The translations under genes were made by a program, and so were the position numbers. From Acinetobacter wuhouensis (GTDB lineage: Bacteria > Pseudomonadota > Gammaproteobacteria > Pseudomonadales > Moraxellaceae), in assembly GCF_001696605.3 (NCBI RefSeq), contig NZ_CP031716.1, positions 3,100,001 to 3,164,000 of the forward strand: a stretch of DNA of 64,000 nucleotides. Direction: 5' to 3'. Below the pieces are notes generated by a model that was not told where the DNA came from, did not search any database, and saw only the letters and a list, made by a program, of their open reading frames with translations. Shown here piece by piece: positions 48,636 to 57,712 of the stretch. Each line of letters opens with the position of its first letter. Within the stretch, counting starts at the first letter, position 1.

Positions 48636-49849
48636 TTACACCCAATATCTTGTTGATCCCATTGATTATTCAGCAACAATTCTAAAGATTGTTTTTGAAT
48701 ACCGTACATTTCTTTCAAGGCTTGAATTTGCGCTAAAACAGCTTGGTCAGGCTCAGTAAAATCTTTGCGTTTGGTTGCCAAAATCATTTTATTTTTACTG
48801 GTATGCTCCAAAGCTACGAATTCAAAAACTTTGGTTTCATAACCATAAGCTTTGAGCAATAAAGCGCGAATGGTATCGGTCAGCATTTCCGCCTGTTGCC
48901 CTGCATGAATACCAAACTGCAACATCGGTGCAAGCACTTTAGGGCTTTGTAATTGTGGACGTAATTCTTTATGGCAACACGGCGCACACATGATCATTTG
49001 TGCATTTAAGCGAATACCTGTGTGAATCGCAAAATCCGTTGCCACATCACATGCATGTAGCGCAATCATTACGTCTAAATGTTCAGGATGATAAGTTCTC
49101 ACATCGCCTTGGAAAAAGTCCAATTGAGAAAAATCAGAGGATTGCGCAACGTCTTGGCAAAACTTGACCATCTTATCGTTCAGCTCAACACCTGTTACAA
49201 ATGGCGTTTGACCGTGTTTCGCTAAATAATCGTATAAGGCAAAGGTCAGATAACCTTTACCCGAACCAAAATCAACCACTTTAAGTGCATGATCATGTTG
49301 TTGAATTTGCTCTAATGCGCCTGAAAATATTTCAACAAACTTGTTAATCTGTTTCCACTTACGCGCCATGCTTGGGATAATCTGCGCTTTAGCATCGGTA
49401 ATGCCGAGTGGTTGTAAAAAATAACTATTTTGATCGACATAACGATGTTTGCTACGATCATGCCCTTGTTGTTCAGTTTTCTGAGTGCTTGCCTGTTTAT
49501 TTTTACTGACGGTTAATAAGGCTTTCTTCTTATTTTTCTTTAATTGTGTTTCGGCTTCATGGGTGAATAAATTGGCTTGCTTACAATGTTCTGCAAGACT
49601 TTGAATCGTGGTTAATGCTGCTGCAATTGGATAATTTTTAGTAACATCATTGGTCTTATAGCGATACAAGCAACTTAATACTGATTCATTTTGTAGTTGA
49701 ATGACGCGAAAGGTCATTTTTTCTAAATCAGCCAACTCACCCTTATATTGACTCAGAATCAAACGGTCTAAGCTTTGATGATCAAGCGCTTGCTGTACAC
49801 TTTCAAAAAATTGTTGTTCCTGAATGGACAAGCTCGCAACATCAGACAT
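48629..49849 (-). CDS. SAM-dependent methyltransferase (Methyltransf_32-like)
   Basis: 406 residues from ATG 49849 (TTG 49855 also in frame). A basic linker (KKNKKKALLTVSKNK) precedes the catalytic domain. SAM motif is VDFGSGKGYLTFALYDYL; GVELNDKM, DVMIALHACDVATD and MCAPCCHKEL follow, which match family PF13679. The substrate is probably RNA, but this is inference from the basic N-terminal part. It overlaps the GNAT gene. Confidence 0.82.
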   Translation of the reverse strand: MSDVASLSIQEQQFFESVQQALDHQSLDRLILSQYKGELADLEKMTFRVIQLQNESVLSCLYRYKTNDVTKNYPIAAALTTIQSLAEHCKQANLFTHEAETQLKKNKKKALLTVSKNKQASTQKTEQQGHDRSKHRYVDQNSYFLQPLGITDAKAQIIPSMARKWKQINKFVEIFSGALEQIQQHDHALKVVDFGSGKGYLTFALYDYLAKHGQTPFVTGVELNDKMVKFCQDVAQSSDFSQLDFFQGDVRTYHPEHLDVMIALHACDVATDFAIHTGIRLNAQMIMCAPCCHKELRPQLQSPKVLAPMLQFGIHAGQQAEMLTDTIRALLLKAYGYETKVFEFVALEHTSKNKMILATKRKDFTEPDQAVLAQIQALKEMYGIQKQSLELLLNNQWDQQDIGCKC

Positions 49850-49977
49850 AATCAAAACTCACATTAATTCAGTTGACCATTTTAAAACGTCTTATCATAA
49901 AGGTAAAACTGGATTACTATAGAAAGCAATTTATATACAAGTGTACTTTTAGGATCGCAATTGAGGAAAATTATCCT

Positions 49978-50622
49978 ATGCCGACCAATAAAATGCTCCA
50001 CACCTATGCTCCACAAGAAGAAAGAATCAATGCGCTGAGTCATGCTTTTGGCGCTGTATTAGCCGCGATTGCAACGATTTTTATGCTGATCAAAGGAAGC
50101 TATTTAAATAGTGGGCAATATTTTGGACTGATTATTTATGGTCTGAGTATGATTTTATTATTTTCTAGTTCAGCGATTTATCATTTTGCAGTCGATGAAA
50201 AAAAACGCCAGTGGTATAAAAAATTAGATCACACTGCGATTTATTATTTGATTGCAGGTACTTATACCCCTTTTTTAGCCATCGCCATTCCAACAGCGAA
50301 AGCACATTATTTATTGATTGCACTTTGGGTGATTGCGTTGATTGGAACACTATTCAAATTAATTTTCATTCATCGTTTTGAAAAAGTTTCACTCATCGCT
50401 TATTTAGTCATGGGATGGCTCGCTGTCCTTGTGATGGATGACATGAAACACTTTCTAAAACCCGAAGCTTTAAAATTATTAATCATTGGTGGTCTAGCTT
50501 ATACGATTGGTGCATTGTTTTATGCCTTAAAAAGAGTAAGATATACCCATGCTATTTGGCATATTTTTGTTTTGATTGGTGCAGGATCACACTTCCTTGC
50601 GATCTATCTTTACGTTATTTAA
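49978..50622 (+). CDS. trhA: hemolysin III / PAQR family membrane protein
   Basis: Start at 49978 (214 residues) following GAGGAAAATTATCCT; the long frame to 49873 adds a non-membrane extension without support. Seven helices with family motifs SHAFGAVLAA, SSAIYHFAV, LDHTAIYYLIAGTYTPF and HAIWHIFVLIGAGSHF. The His residues bind a metal in PAQR proteins. Members affect membrane fatty acid homeostasis. Confidence 0.87.
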   Translation: MPTNKMLHTYAPQEERINALSHAFGAVLAAIATIFMLIKGSYLNSGQYFGLIIYGLSMILLFSSSAIYHFAVDEKKRQWYKKLDHTAIYYLIAGTYTPFLAIAIPTAKAHYLLIALWVIALIGTLFKLIFIHRFEKVSLIAYLVMGWLAVLVMDDMKHFLKPEALKLLIIGGLAYTIGALFYALKRVRYTHAIWHIFVLIGAGSHFLAIYLYVI

Positions 50623-50761
50623 TTCTTTGCTATTCAAAATTCAGCGACCCTGAATGAGTGGAATCGAGTTTACTTCGTTGTTTTTTTAAGAAATTACGCC
50701 TTTTTTAAAAAGATTACGCTTGAGAACTATTGTTTACTTTTTTCAAAGTGTAAGGTCTATC

Positions 50762-52072
50762 ATGGCGTCATCAACTACTGCTACTCCCGAAATTCAAACA
50801 AATTCCAAAGCTCGCGTTCTTTTCGCAAGTCTGGTTGGCACAACAATCGAGTTCTTCGATTTTTATATCTACGCAACTGCTGCTGTCCTTATTTTCCCAC
50901 ATCTGTTCTTCCCTGCAAGTACAGATCCAACGACTGCTGTCATTCAATCTCTCGCAACTTTCGCAATTGCATTCATTGCACGCCCAATTGGTGCGGCATT
51001 GTTTGGTCACTTAGGCGATCGAATTGGTCGTAAAGCCACGCTTGTAGCCGCTTTATTGACCATGGGTATTTCAACTGTCTGTATCGGCTTGCTTCCGACT
51101 TATCATCAAATCGGTCTCGCTGCGCCACTGTTACTTGCACTTTGTCGTTTAGGTCAAGGTCTTGGTTTGGGTGGTGAATGGTCTGGTGCTGTTCTTCTTG
51201 CAACAGAGAATGCGCCTGAAGGTAAACGTGCTTGGTATGGCATGTTCCCTCAACTCGGTGCACCCATCGGCTTCATTCTCGCTACAGGTTCATTCTTGAC
51301 CCTTGGTGCATTTATGTCTGAAGCAGATTTCATGCAATGGGGCTGGCGTATTCCATTTATTGCCAGTGCAGCATTGGTGATTGTTGGTTTATGGATTCGT
51401 TTGAAATTACATGAAACCCCTGCATTCCAAAAAGTTTTAGACAAGCAAAAAGAAGTGAACATTCCGTTTAAAGAAGTGATTACCAAGCACTCAGGCATGT
51501 TATTCCTTGGCACAATTGCGGCTGTGTGTACCTTTGTGGTGTTCTATTTAACTACTGTATTTGCGCTGAACTGGGGGACAACGAAGCTCGGTTATAGTCG
51601 TACAGAATTTCTAGAATTACAATTGGTTGCGACACTATGTTTCGCTGCATTCATTCCACTTTCAGCAGTATTTGCAGAGAAGTTTGGTCGTAAAGCAACT
51701 TCAATTGGTGTTTGTGTAGCCTGTGCATTATTCGGTTTAGTATTCTCATCAATGCTTGAATCTGGTAGCACTCTAGTTGTGTTCTTATTCCTTTGTGTAG
51801 GTTTAGGGCTAATGGGAATGACTTATGGTCCGATTGGAACTGTACTGTCTGAAATTTTCCCAACCTCTGTACGTTATACTGGTTCAGCTTTGACCTTTAA
51901 CTTAGCAGGGATTTTAGGCGCATCGTTTGCACCTTTGATCGCGACAAAACTTGCAACAACTTATGGTTTATACGCAGTAGGTTATTATCTAACTGCAGCA
52001 TCAATTCTTTCACTTTTAGCTTTCTTGGCAATTCGTGAAACCAAACATGATGACGTAAATAACCAAGTTTGA
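50762..52072 (+). CDS. MFS transporter, metabolite:H+ symporter type
   Basis: 436 residues from the ATG at 50762, preceded by AAGG at spacing 7. Twelve helices. The family motif FGHLGDRIGRKATLVAALL between helices 2 and 3 and RLGQGLGLGGEWSGA place it in the MHS group (like ShiA, ProP, KgtP), importing organic acids or osmolytes with protons. The substrate is unclear. A strong terminator follows. Confidence 0.88.
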   Translation: MASSTTATPEIQTNSKARVLFASLVGTTIEFFDFYIYATAAVLIFPHLFFPASTDPTTAVIQSLATFAIAFIARPIGAALFGHLGDRIGRKATLVAALLTMGISTVCIGLLPTYHQIGLAAPLLLALCRLGQGLGLGGEWSGAVLLATENAPEGKRAWYGMFPQLGAPIGFILATGSFLTLGAFMSEADFMQWGWRIPFIASAALVIVGLWIRLKLHETPAFQKVLDKQKEVNIPFKEVITKHSGMLFLGTIAAVCTFVVFYLTTVFALNWGTTKLGYSRTEFLELQLVATLCFAAFIPLSAVFAEKFGRKATSIGVCVACALFGLVFSSMLESGSTLVVFLFLCVGLGLMGMTYGPIGTVLSEIFPTSVRYTGSALTFNLAGILGASFAPLIATKLATTYGLYAVGYYLTAASILSLLAFLAIRETKHDDVNNQV

Positions 52073-52101
52073 TTCTGTTTTTTACTGAAAATAGAATGAC
52101 G

Positions 52102-52127
52102 AAAGCCTGCGAATCGCAGGCTTTTTT
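52102..52127 (+). terminator. terminator of the MFS gene
   Basis: AAAGCCTGCGA / TCGCAGGCTTT, 11 bp with a single-base centre, followed by TTT. Confidence 0.92.
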
Positions 52128-52526
52128 ATGGTTTTTAATATTATTGACTGATGTTAACAATAAGTGTTTTTGGACACTTTTATTTTTTAAAATTTATAGA
52201 TAAAAGTTAAATAGAAAACAAGTGTTAATATTAATCAACCGTTGCAGATAGTGGTTCCAATTCCTATGGTGCTATCGCGTTAGGCGACATGGATGTCGCC
52301 GTTGGACAAGGGTGACAGGAGTCCCCTTTGTCCAACAAAGGATTTTGGTTACTTTGATCCCTCAAAGTAACAAACGCCTACACAAAGTCAGGTAAACTAT
52401 ACAAAGTAGCTAGAGGCTGTGCCAATCCTTGAACATTGATTAGCAGGTGTAATCCAATAATTATATTTTGAGCACATTCAATTTTTGAAAATTACAAACA
52501 TAAGTTCGATAAGTAAAATATAGTTA
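52128..52526. other. intergenic region carrying the structured repeat
   Basis: This gap of about 400 bp holds repeat copy B (52262-52388). I see no coding sequence in it. Confidence 0.5.
52262..52388 (-). repeat. interspersed structured repeat, copy B
   Basis: Reverse-complement match to 13438-13556. Stems: GTTACTTTGA / TCAAAGTAAC, GTTGGACAA / TTGTCCAAC and GCGACAT / ATGTCGC. Where copy A has A-T at the fourth stem-2 pair, this copy has G-C, and stem 1 has a compensated length change. Confidence 0.85.
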
Positions 52527-53192
52527 TCAAAACTCAGGCTCACTCACAATTTCAATCAACTCATTTGAAAATGGCTGCATAAAAGACAAATAACTCGCAT
52601 GCAACGCCATACGCGTTAAATCCGTTTTAAACGGTTCAGGATGATACAACTTATCTCGCATAATCGGATGACCAATATATTGCATATGAACACGTAACTG
52701 ATGCGAACGCCCTGTGATTGGAGTTAATAACACACGACTCACATCTTTTTCACTATCATAACCAATGCATTCAAATAAAGTCTGAGAAGGCTTACCCAAT
52801 TCGAAATGCACAATTTGACGTGGACGATTCTCCCAATCGGTAATGAGCGGAACTTCAACACTGCCATTGCTGTTGATTTTCCCTTGCACCAAAGCAATAT
52901 AATTTTTTTTAATGGTTCTCGCCTGAAACATCTTACTGGCTGCCACTTCTGCATCACGATGTTTAGCGAATAAGAGAATACCCGATGTTGCCATATCCAA
53001 ACGATGGGTAATTTTAGCATTTGGGAATAGATCTAATACTCGAAAATAAGCACTGTCATGATGTTCAGCTAAACGCCCAGGTACTGAAAGCAATCCTGCA
53101 GGCTTGTTGATCGCAACAAAATCTGCATCTTCAAAAATAATATCAAGTGGATCTAAAGGCGGCTGATAAATAAAGCCATCATCAATGGGCAT
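52527..53192 (-). CDS. rluA: RluA-type 23S rRNA/tRNA pseudouridine synthase
   Basis: 221 residues. The catalytic Asp lies in THRLDMATSGILLFA. NKPAGLLSVPGRLAEH, PLITDWENRPRQ, ITGRSHQLRVHM and HASYL also match E. coli RluA (23S U746, tRNA U32). Length is near-identical to that protein. The gene is monocistronic. Confidence 0.92.
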   Translation of the reverse strand: MPIDDGFIYQPPLDPLDIIFEDADFVAINKPAGLLSVPGRLAEHHDSAYFRVLDLFPNAKITHRLDMATSGILLFAKHRDAEVAASKMFQARTIKKNYIALVQGKINSNGSVEVPLITDWENRPRQIVHFELGKPSQTLFECIGYDSEKDVSRVLLTPITGRSHQLRVHMQYIGHPIMRDKLYHPEPFKTDLTRMALHASYLSFMQPFSNELIEIVSEPEF

Positions 53193-53285
53193 GTGAAAGG
53201 GATACTGGGAAATAATTGCCGAAAAATAACAACTGAACTAGTGACTGTCAAGCGAGTAAGAATCAGAGATTTTAAATCGTAAAGT

Positions 53286-53308
53286 GCTCTCTCCCTTTTT
53301 AGGAGAGA
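53286..53308. repeat. short inverted repeat between rluA and atuF
   Basis: CTCTCTCC / GGAGAGAG around CTTTTTA. No T tract at the stem end. It looks like a fragment of the MITE-like family or an end of transcription. Confidence 0.45.
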
Positions 53309-53336
53309 GTTAGATAGTCAATATTTTGAATCAATA

Positions 53337-55277
53337 TCAAGCCTGAATATTCAAAACCAACTGACGTTTTTTCACCTGCTGTCCGACTTTTCCGATGATC
53401 TCTTCTACCACACCATCCACATCAGATTTAATCTGTTGCTGAATTTTCATCGCTTCCAAAATCAACAAAGTCTGACCTTTAGCGACTGTATCACCAGCAT
53501 TGACGAGAATATTGATAATTGCACCATCCATCGGTGCACGAATCTTACCATCCCCTGCCACATCAGAAGTTTCAGGTGGTGCGTAGGTTGTATTCTCAAT
53601 CGCAATATTGCCATTCACCGCATCTAAAAACAGATTATTTCCATCCAGAACATAATCAATTGAACGGCGCACACCATTGGTGTCGTAGACCAATTTTTGT
53701 GCAGTTTGCTCAAGAATCTGTATGGTAGAGGTCTGCCCACAAATCTCTACTTCAACTTGATTTTGATCACGTTTCACAGAAAGCTGTAATTGCTGTTCAT
53801 CGTGTTTCAATTTTAAAGGTAGTGATAATGCAATCCCTGTATTCCAGCTACTTTGGCTTGAAGCATTGGTAAATAAAGCGGCAGCAATCGCTAAATGTTC
53901 TAAGCCCAACGTTTGTTTATGTAGGCTGACATCATCTTGGAAATGCTCTTGAATAAATGCCGTGTTGGTATCACCTTTGACAATAATTGGGTGTCTTAAT
54001 AAATTGACCAAAAATTGCTTATTGCTGTTCACGCCTAACAACACACAATCATCAACAGCGCGTGCCAATAAACGAATCGCATCCTGACGCGTCTTGCCAT
54101 AAGCAATGACCTTTGCCACCATCGGATCATAGAATGGGCTAATTTCATCCTCTGTTAATAAACCATGATCAATCCGTACATTTGGTAATTCTGCGGGTAA
54201 CCAACGTTGAACCTGCCCTGTTTGTGGCAAGAAGTCTAAACGCGGATCTTCAGCATATAAACGCACTTCAATCGCATGACCTGTTAACGTCAATTCAGAC
54301 TGTTGTAATGGCAAAGTTTCACCATAGGCGACTCGAAGTTGCCATTCAACCAAGTCCAAACCTGTAATTAACTCCGTTACAGGATGTTCTACTTGCAAAC
54401 GTGTATTCATTTCTAAGAAATAAAATTCACCTGAAGCATCCAATAAAAACTCGACTGTTCCTGCACCAACATAGTCACAAGAACGTGCAGCTGCAACTGC
54501 TGCTTCCCCCATTTGTTGACGTAAAGCATCTGTCATCACGGGACACGGCGCTTCTTCAACCACTTTTTGATGACGACGTTGAATCGAACAATCACGTTCA
54601 AATAAATACACATAATTACCATGCGTATCACCAAAGACTTGGATTTCCACATGGCGCGGTGCAATTACGGCTTTTTCTAAAATCAGTTCACCTGAACCAA
54701 AGGCATTTTCAGCTTCAGAACGTGCCGTTTTCAATGATTCGACAATATCGGCAGCGCTTTGCACCAAACGCATGCCTCGTCCACCGCCACCCGCCGATGC
54801 TTTGACCATAAGCGGATAACCAATTTGATTGGCTTGTTGTTCTAAATGGGCAATATCTTGCTGATCGCCCTCATAGCCAGGCACACAGGGTACACCTGCT
54901 TGAATCATGGCAATTTTAGATAGGCGTTTACTGCCCATCAATTCGATTGCAGGCGCAGGTGGTCCAATAAAGGTGATGCCATTTTCAGCACAGGCTGCCG
55001 CAAAATCAGTATTTTCTGAAAGAAAGCCATAACCAGGATGTACGGCATCAGCCCCTGTTTTTTTACAAGCTTCGATAATATTTTGAATCGACAGATAGGA
55101 TTCTGAAACTTTGGATGCGCCGATGTAAACGGCTTCATCTGCAACTTTTACATGGCGTGCATTGCGATCTGCATCGGAATAGACAGCAACCGTTGCATAA
55201 CCCATTGCTTTTGCTGTTTTCATGACGCGAACAGCAATTTCACCACGATTCGCCACCAATACTTTTGAAAATGCCAT
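53337..55277 (-). CDS. atuF: geranyl-CoA carboxylase alpha subunit (biotin carboxylase and carrier)
   Basis: 646 residues: biotin carboxylase with LVANRGEIAVRVM, the ATP-grasp loop KASAGGGGRGMRLV, EMNTRLQVEHPVTE; and a C-terminal biotinyl domain with ILEAMKIQQQ (the Lys is biotinylated by BirA). With AtuC it carboxylates the gamma-methyl of geranyl-CoA. The alternatives are methylcrotonyl- or propionyl-CoA carboxylase; synteny with atuA-E supports geranyl-CoA. It is the last of the cluster, separated from atuE by a 128-bp repeat. Confidence 0.85.
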   Translation of the reverse strand: MAFSKVLVANRGEIAVRVMKTAKAMGYATVAVYSDADRNARHVKVADEAVYIGASKVSESYLSIQNIIEACKKTGADAVHPGYGFLSENTDFAAACAENGITFIGPPAPAIELMGSKRLSKIAMIQAGVPCVPGYEGDQQDIAHLEQQANQIGYPLMVKASAGGGGRGMRLVQSAADIVESLKTARSEAENAFGSGELILEKAVIAPRHVEIQVFGDTHGNYVYLFERDCSIQRRHQKVVEEAPCPVMTDALRQQMGEAAVAAARSCDYVGAGTVEFLLDASGEFYFLEMNTRLQVEHPVTELITGLDLVEWQLRVAYGETLPLQQSELTLTGHAIEVRLYAEDPRLDFLPQTGQVQRWLPAELPNVRIDHGLLTEDEISPFYDPMVAKVIAYGKTRQDAIRLLARAVDDCVLLGVNSNKQFLVNLLRHPIIVKGDTNTAFIQEHFQDDVSLHKQTLGLEHLAIAAALFTNASSQSSWNTGIALSLPLKLKHDEQQLQLSVKRDQNQVEVEICGQTSTIQILEQTAQKLVYDTNGVRRSIDYVLDGNNLFLDAVNGNIAIENTTYAPPETSDVAGDGKIRAPMDGAIINILVNAGDTVAKGQTLLILEAMKIQQQIKSDVDGVVEEIIGKVGQQVKKRQLVLNIQA

Positions 55278-55371
55278 TCTCGTTTTCCCTATTCTTTGTT
55301 TTATACTTTGACAATATTTATTGAATAAACGTCTACAATAAGCTGAATTTGGAATAAATCATTAATTCACA

Positions 55372-55499
55372 ATGGAAATTCCCTCTCCTGAGCAAGTTTT
55401 AAAGCACTGCTTTAAAATGAAGCGCAAGTGAGAGTTAGGGGAGATTTACTTATTCCCCCTCATCCTAACCTTCTCCCAAAGGGAGAAGGAACGTTCCAA
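55372..55499 (-). repeat. composite short interspersed repeat, copy 2
   Basis: Reverse copy of 24221-24364, with the shared core GAGCAAGTTTTAAAGCA ... GCGCAAGTGAGAGTTAGGG. It lies between atuE and atuF. Confidence 0.82.
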
Positions 55500-55555
55500 A
55501 CAAAGCTCCAATTGTGATAAATATTCAATTTTTGAGTTCTGAAAAATGCAATGAC

Positions 55556-56392
55556 CTACTCACCACCAAACCAATTTGGATTGCGTTTTTGAATAAATGC
55601 CATCGTGCCTTCCATACCTTCTTCACCACCCACCGCATTGGCAAACTGTTGTGCAGCATCATTCAATAAACTATTCAACGGTTCATTTAAAGTTCGATGT
55701 AACAATGCTTTGGTGACACGAGAGGCTTGAGGCGCAGTACGTTTAATTTGCTGAATCGTTTCAGACAATAAAGCCTCTAAACCCTGCTGACTCTCGACCA
55801 CTTCATGCACAACACCGACTTTCAATGCAGTTTGCCCATCAAATCGAGTACCCAATAAAGCCAAACGACGTGCTTGGGTTAAACCAATTCTTTTCACTAC
55901 AAAGGGTGCAATTTGTGCAGGGATCACCCCTAAACCTGTTTCAGGTAAACCAAATTTTGCATCTGCAAGGCTGATCGCAATATCTGAAACACATGCCAAG
56001 CCAAAACCGCCACCGAGAACAGCACCTTCGAGAATTGCCACCACGGTTTGTGGTGCTTGATCAACTTGCTGAATCATGTGTCCAAATTGACGATTAAAAT
56101 CGACATAAGGCTGATTTGAACCTGCAGTCGCAGCTTCCCCACGCAGTTGAGCCATGTCTTTAATGTCACCGCCTGCACAGAAATGCCCACCTTGACCACG
56201 CAGGATCACCGCACGAATCGACAAATCATTTTCAATCGCTTTAAACACCTGTTGAATGGCTTTAACCATATTCAAACTCATCGCATTGCGACTTTCAGGT
56301 CGATTCAGCCATAGGGTTAAAATACTGCCATCTTGTTCCAATTGAATACTGTCATCAAATTGTTGGGTGCTCAGAGAAGCTGAAAGTGTCAT
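55556..56392 (-). CDS. atuE: isohexenylglutaconyl-CoA hydratase (enoyl-CoA hydratase fold)
   Basis: 278 residues from ATG 56392; GGGAG lies 7 bases before this ATG but only 1 base before the ATG at 56398. Crotonase motifs are NRPESRNAMSL, GGHFCAGGDIKDMA and ILEGAVLGGGFGLAC. The Glu at FGLPETGLGVIPAQ is the expected acid/base. In the Atu pathway it hydrates isohexenylglutaconyl-CoA. Confidence 0.83.
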   Translation of the reverse strand: MTLSASLSTQQFDDSIQLEQDGSILTLWLNRPESRNAMSLNMVKAIQQVFKAIENDLSIRAVILRGQGGHFCAGGDIKDMAQLRGEAATAGSNQPYVDFNRQFGHMIQQVDQAPQTVVAILEGAVLGGGFGLACVSDIAISLADAKFGLPETGLGVIPAQIAPFVVKRIGLTQARRLALLGTRFDGQTALKVGVVHEVVESQQGLEALLSETIQQIKRTAPQASRVTKALLHRTLNEPLNSLLNDAAQQFANAVGGEEGMEGTMAFIQKRNPNWFGGE

Positions 56393-56421
56393 ATTCATTC
56401 TCCCAATTTATTTATATTCAG

Positions 56422-57579
56422 TTACTTACGTTTTAATGGAAGAATATCCATCAATTTACAAATAATGCCGAGCATGATTTCATCCGCACCACCACCAATT
56501 GAGCCTAAACGACCATCACGATACAGTTGCGATGCAGGGTTATCCCACATAAAGCCATTACCACCCCAAAACTGTAAGCAACTGTCAGCAACTTCACGGG
56601 TTAAGCGCCCTGCTTTGAGTTTTGCCATGGATGCAATTTCAGTCGCATTGCCACCTTCCAAATGAATTTGACATGCACGATAGGTCAAGGCACGTAAAGC
56701 TTCCACTTCTGTCATCATTTCAGCAAAACGGAAATGTACATATTGATTGTTGATTAATGGCTGTCCAAAAGTTGTGCGCTCTTTGGTATATTCAATGGTT
56801 TGCTTAATCACATGCTCTAAACCACCAATCGCATTGGCAGCCGCCCACATGCGTTCCTCTTGGAACTGCATCATTTGCATCATAAAGCCCATACCTTCCG
56901 CACCCACGAGATTGCGTTGTGGTACACGAACATTGTCAAAATACACTTGAGCGGTTGTGGTTGAACGCATACCGAGTTTATTCAACGGCTCTGAAAAGCT
57001 AATTCCTGCTGCTTTTGCAGGGACAATGATCATGGATTTATTGACATGTGGTTTGTCATCAGAGGTATTTGCTAATAAACAAAAGAAATCCGCTTGTAGT
57101 GAATTGGTAATCCACATTTTGCTACCATTGATAATGTAATCATCACCATCTTTTTTAGCCGTGGTTTTAATGGCTGCAACATCTGAACCCGCATGAACTT
57201 CTGAGACGGCAATTGACGCAACATATTCACCCGCAATCGCAGGGGTTAAAAATTCACCACGTAATTCTTTACTGCCAAAACGTGCCAAGGCAGGTGTCGC
57301 CATATCGGTTTGCACACCAATCGCAAGCGGAACACCCCCACAAGCTGCGCGACCTAATTCTTCTGCAACCACGAGATTATAGGAATAATCTAAACCTAAG
57401 CCGCCATTTTCCTCAGGTTTACAAATGCCGAGTAAACCTAAGTCTGACATTTTCTTAAAAATATCATGGATCGGAAAACGCCCCTCCGCTTCCCACGTTG
57501 GAATAAATGGATTTAACTCAGTTTCAACAAACTGACGTGTGGTACGGCGTAGCGCTTCATGTTCTGGTGTAAATTTCAT
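56422..57579 (-). CDS. atuD: citronellyl-CoA dehydrogenase (acyl-CoA dehydrogenase)
   Basis: 385 residues from ATG 57579 (AAGGACAACACC upstream); the longer frame to 57645 is made of repeat DNA. FAD enzyme of the acyl-CoA dehydrogenase family: VSEVHAGSDVAAI, MWITNS, KERTTFGQPL, and the C-terminal catalytic base region LQFWGGNGFMWDNPASQLYRDGRLGSIGGGADEIM. Oxidises citronellyl-CoA to geranyl-CoA in this context. A second member of the family is encoded at 63876. Confidence 0.87.
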   Translation of the reverse strand: MKFTPEHEALRRTTRQFVETELNPFIPTWEAEGRFPIHDIFKKMSDLGLLGICKPEENGGLGLDYSYNLVVAEELGRAACGGVPLAIGVQTDMATPALARFGSKELRGEFLTPAIAGEYVASIAVSEVHAGSDVAAIKTTAKKDGDDYIINGSKMWITNSLQADFFCLLANTSDDKPHVNKSMIIVPAKAAGISFSEPLNKLGMRSTTTAQVYFDNVRVPQRNLVGAEGMGFMMQMMQFQEERMWAAANAIGGLEHVIKQTIEYTKERTTFGQPLINNQYVHFRFAEMMTEVEALRALTYRACQIHLEGGNATEIASMAKLKAGRLTREVADSCLQFWGGNGFMWDNPASQLYRDGRLGSIGGGADEIMLGIICKLMDILPLKRK

Positions 57580-57616
57580 GGTGTTGTCCTTTTTATTTCC
57601 TGAATTTTTATTTATT

Positions 57617-57702
57617 AACCTCCCTTGCGAAGCATTGCTTCTCACCTCTTTACAAAAGGGGGGGAACTCCTCCCTTTACAAAGGGAGGTTGGGAGGGATT
57701 TT
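57617..57702. repeat. MITE-like repeat between atuD and atuC
   Basis: The left end is AACCTCCCTTGCGAAGCA and the right end AGGGAGGTTGGGAGGGATTTT, i.e. inverted. Internal stems: GAAGCATTGCTTC and CTCCCTTTACAAAGGGAG. It replaces most of the intergenic space. Confidence 0.72.
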
Positions 57703-57712
57703 AATTAAGCTC

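Noticed and set aside
57580..57645. Longer N-terminus of AtuD
   Set aside because: The extra codons lie partly in the MITE-like repeat; ATG 57579 follows AAGGA at proper spacing.
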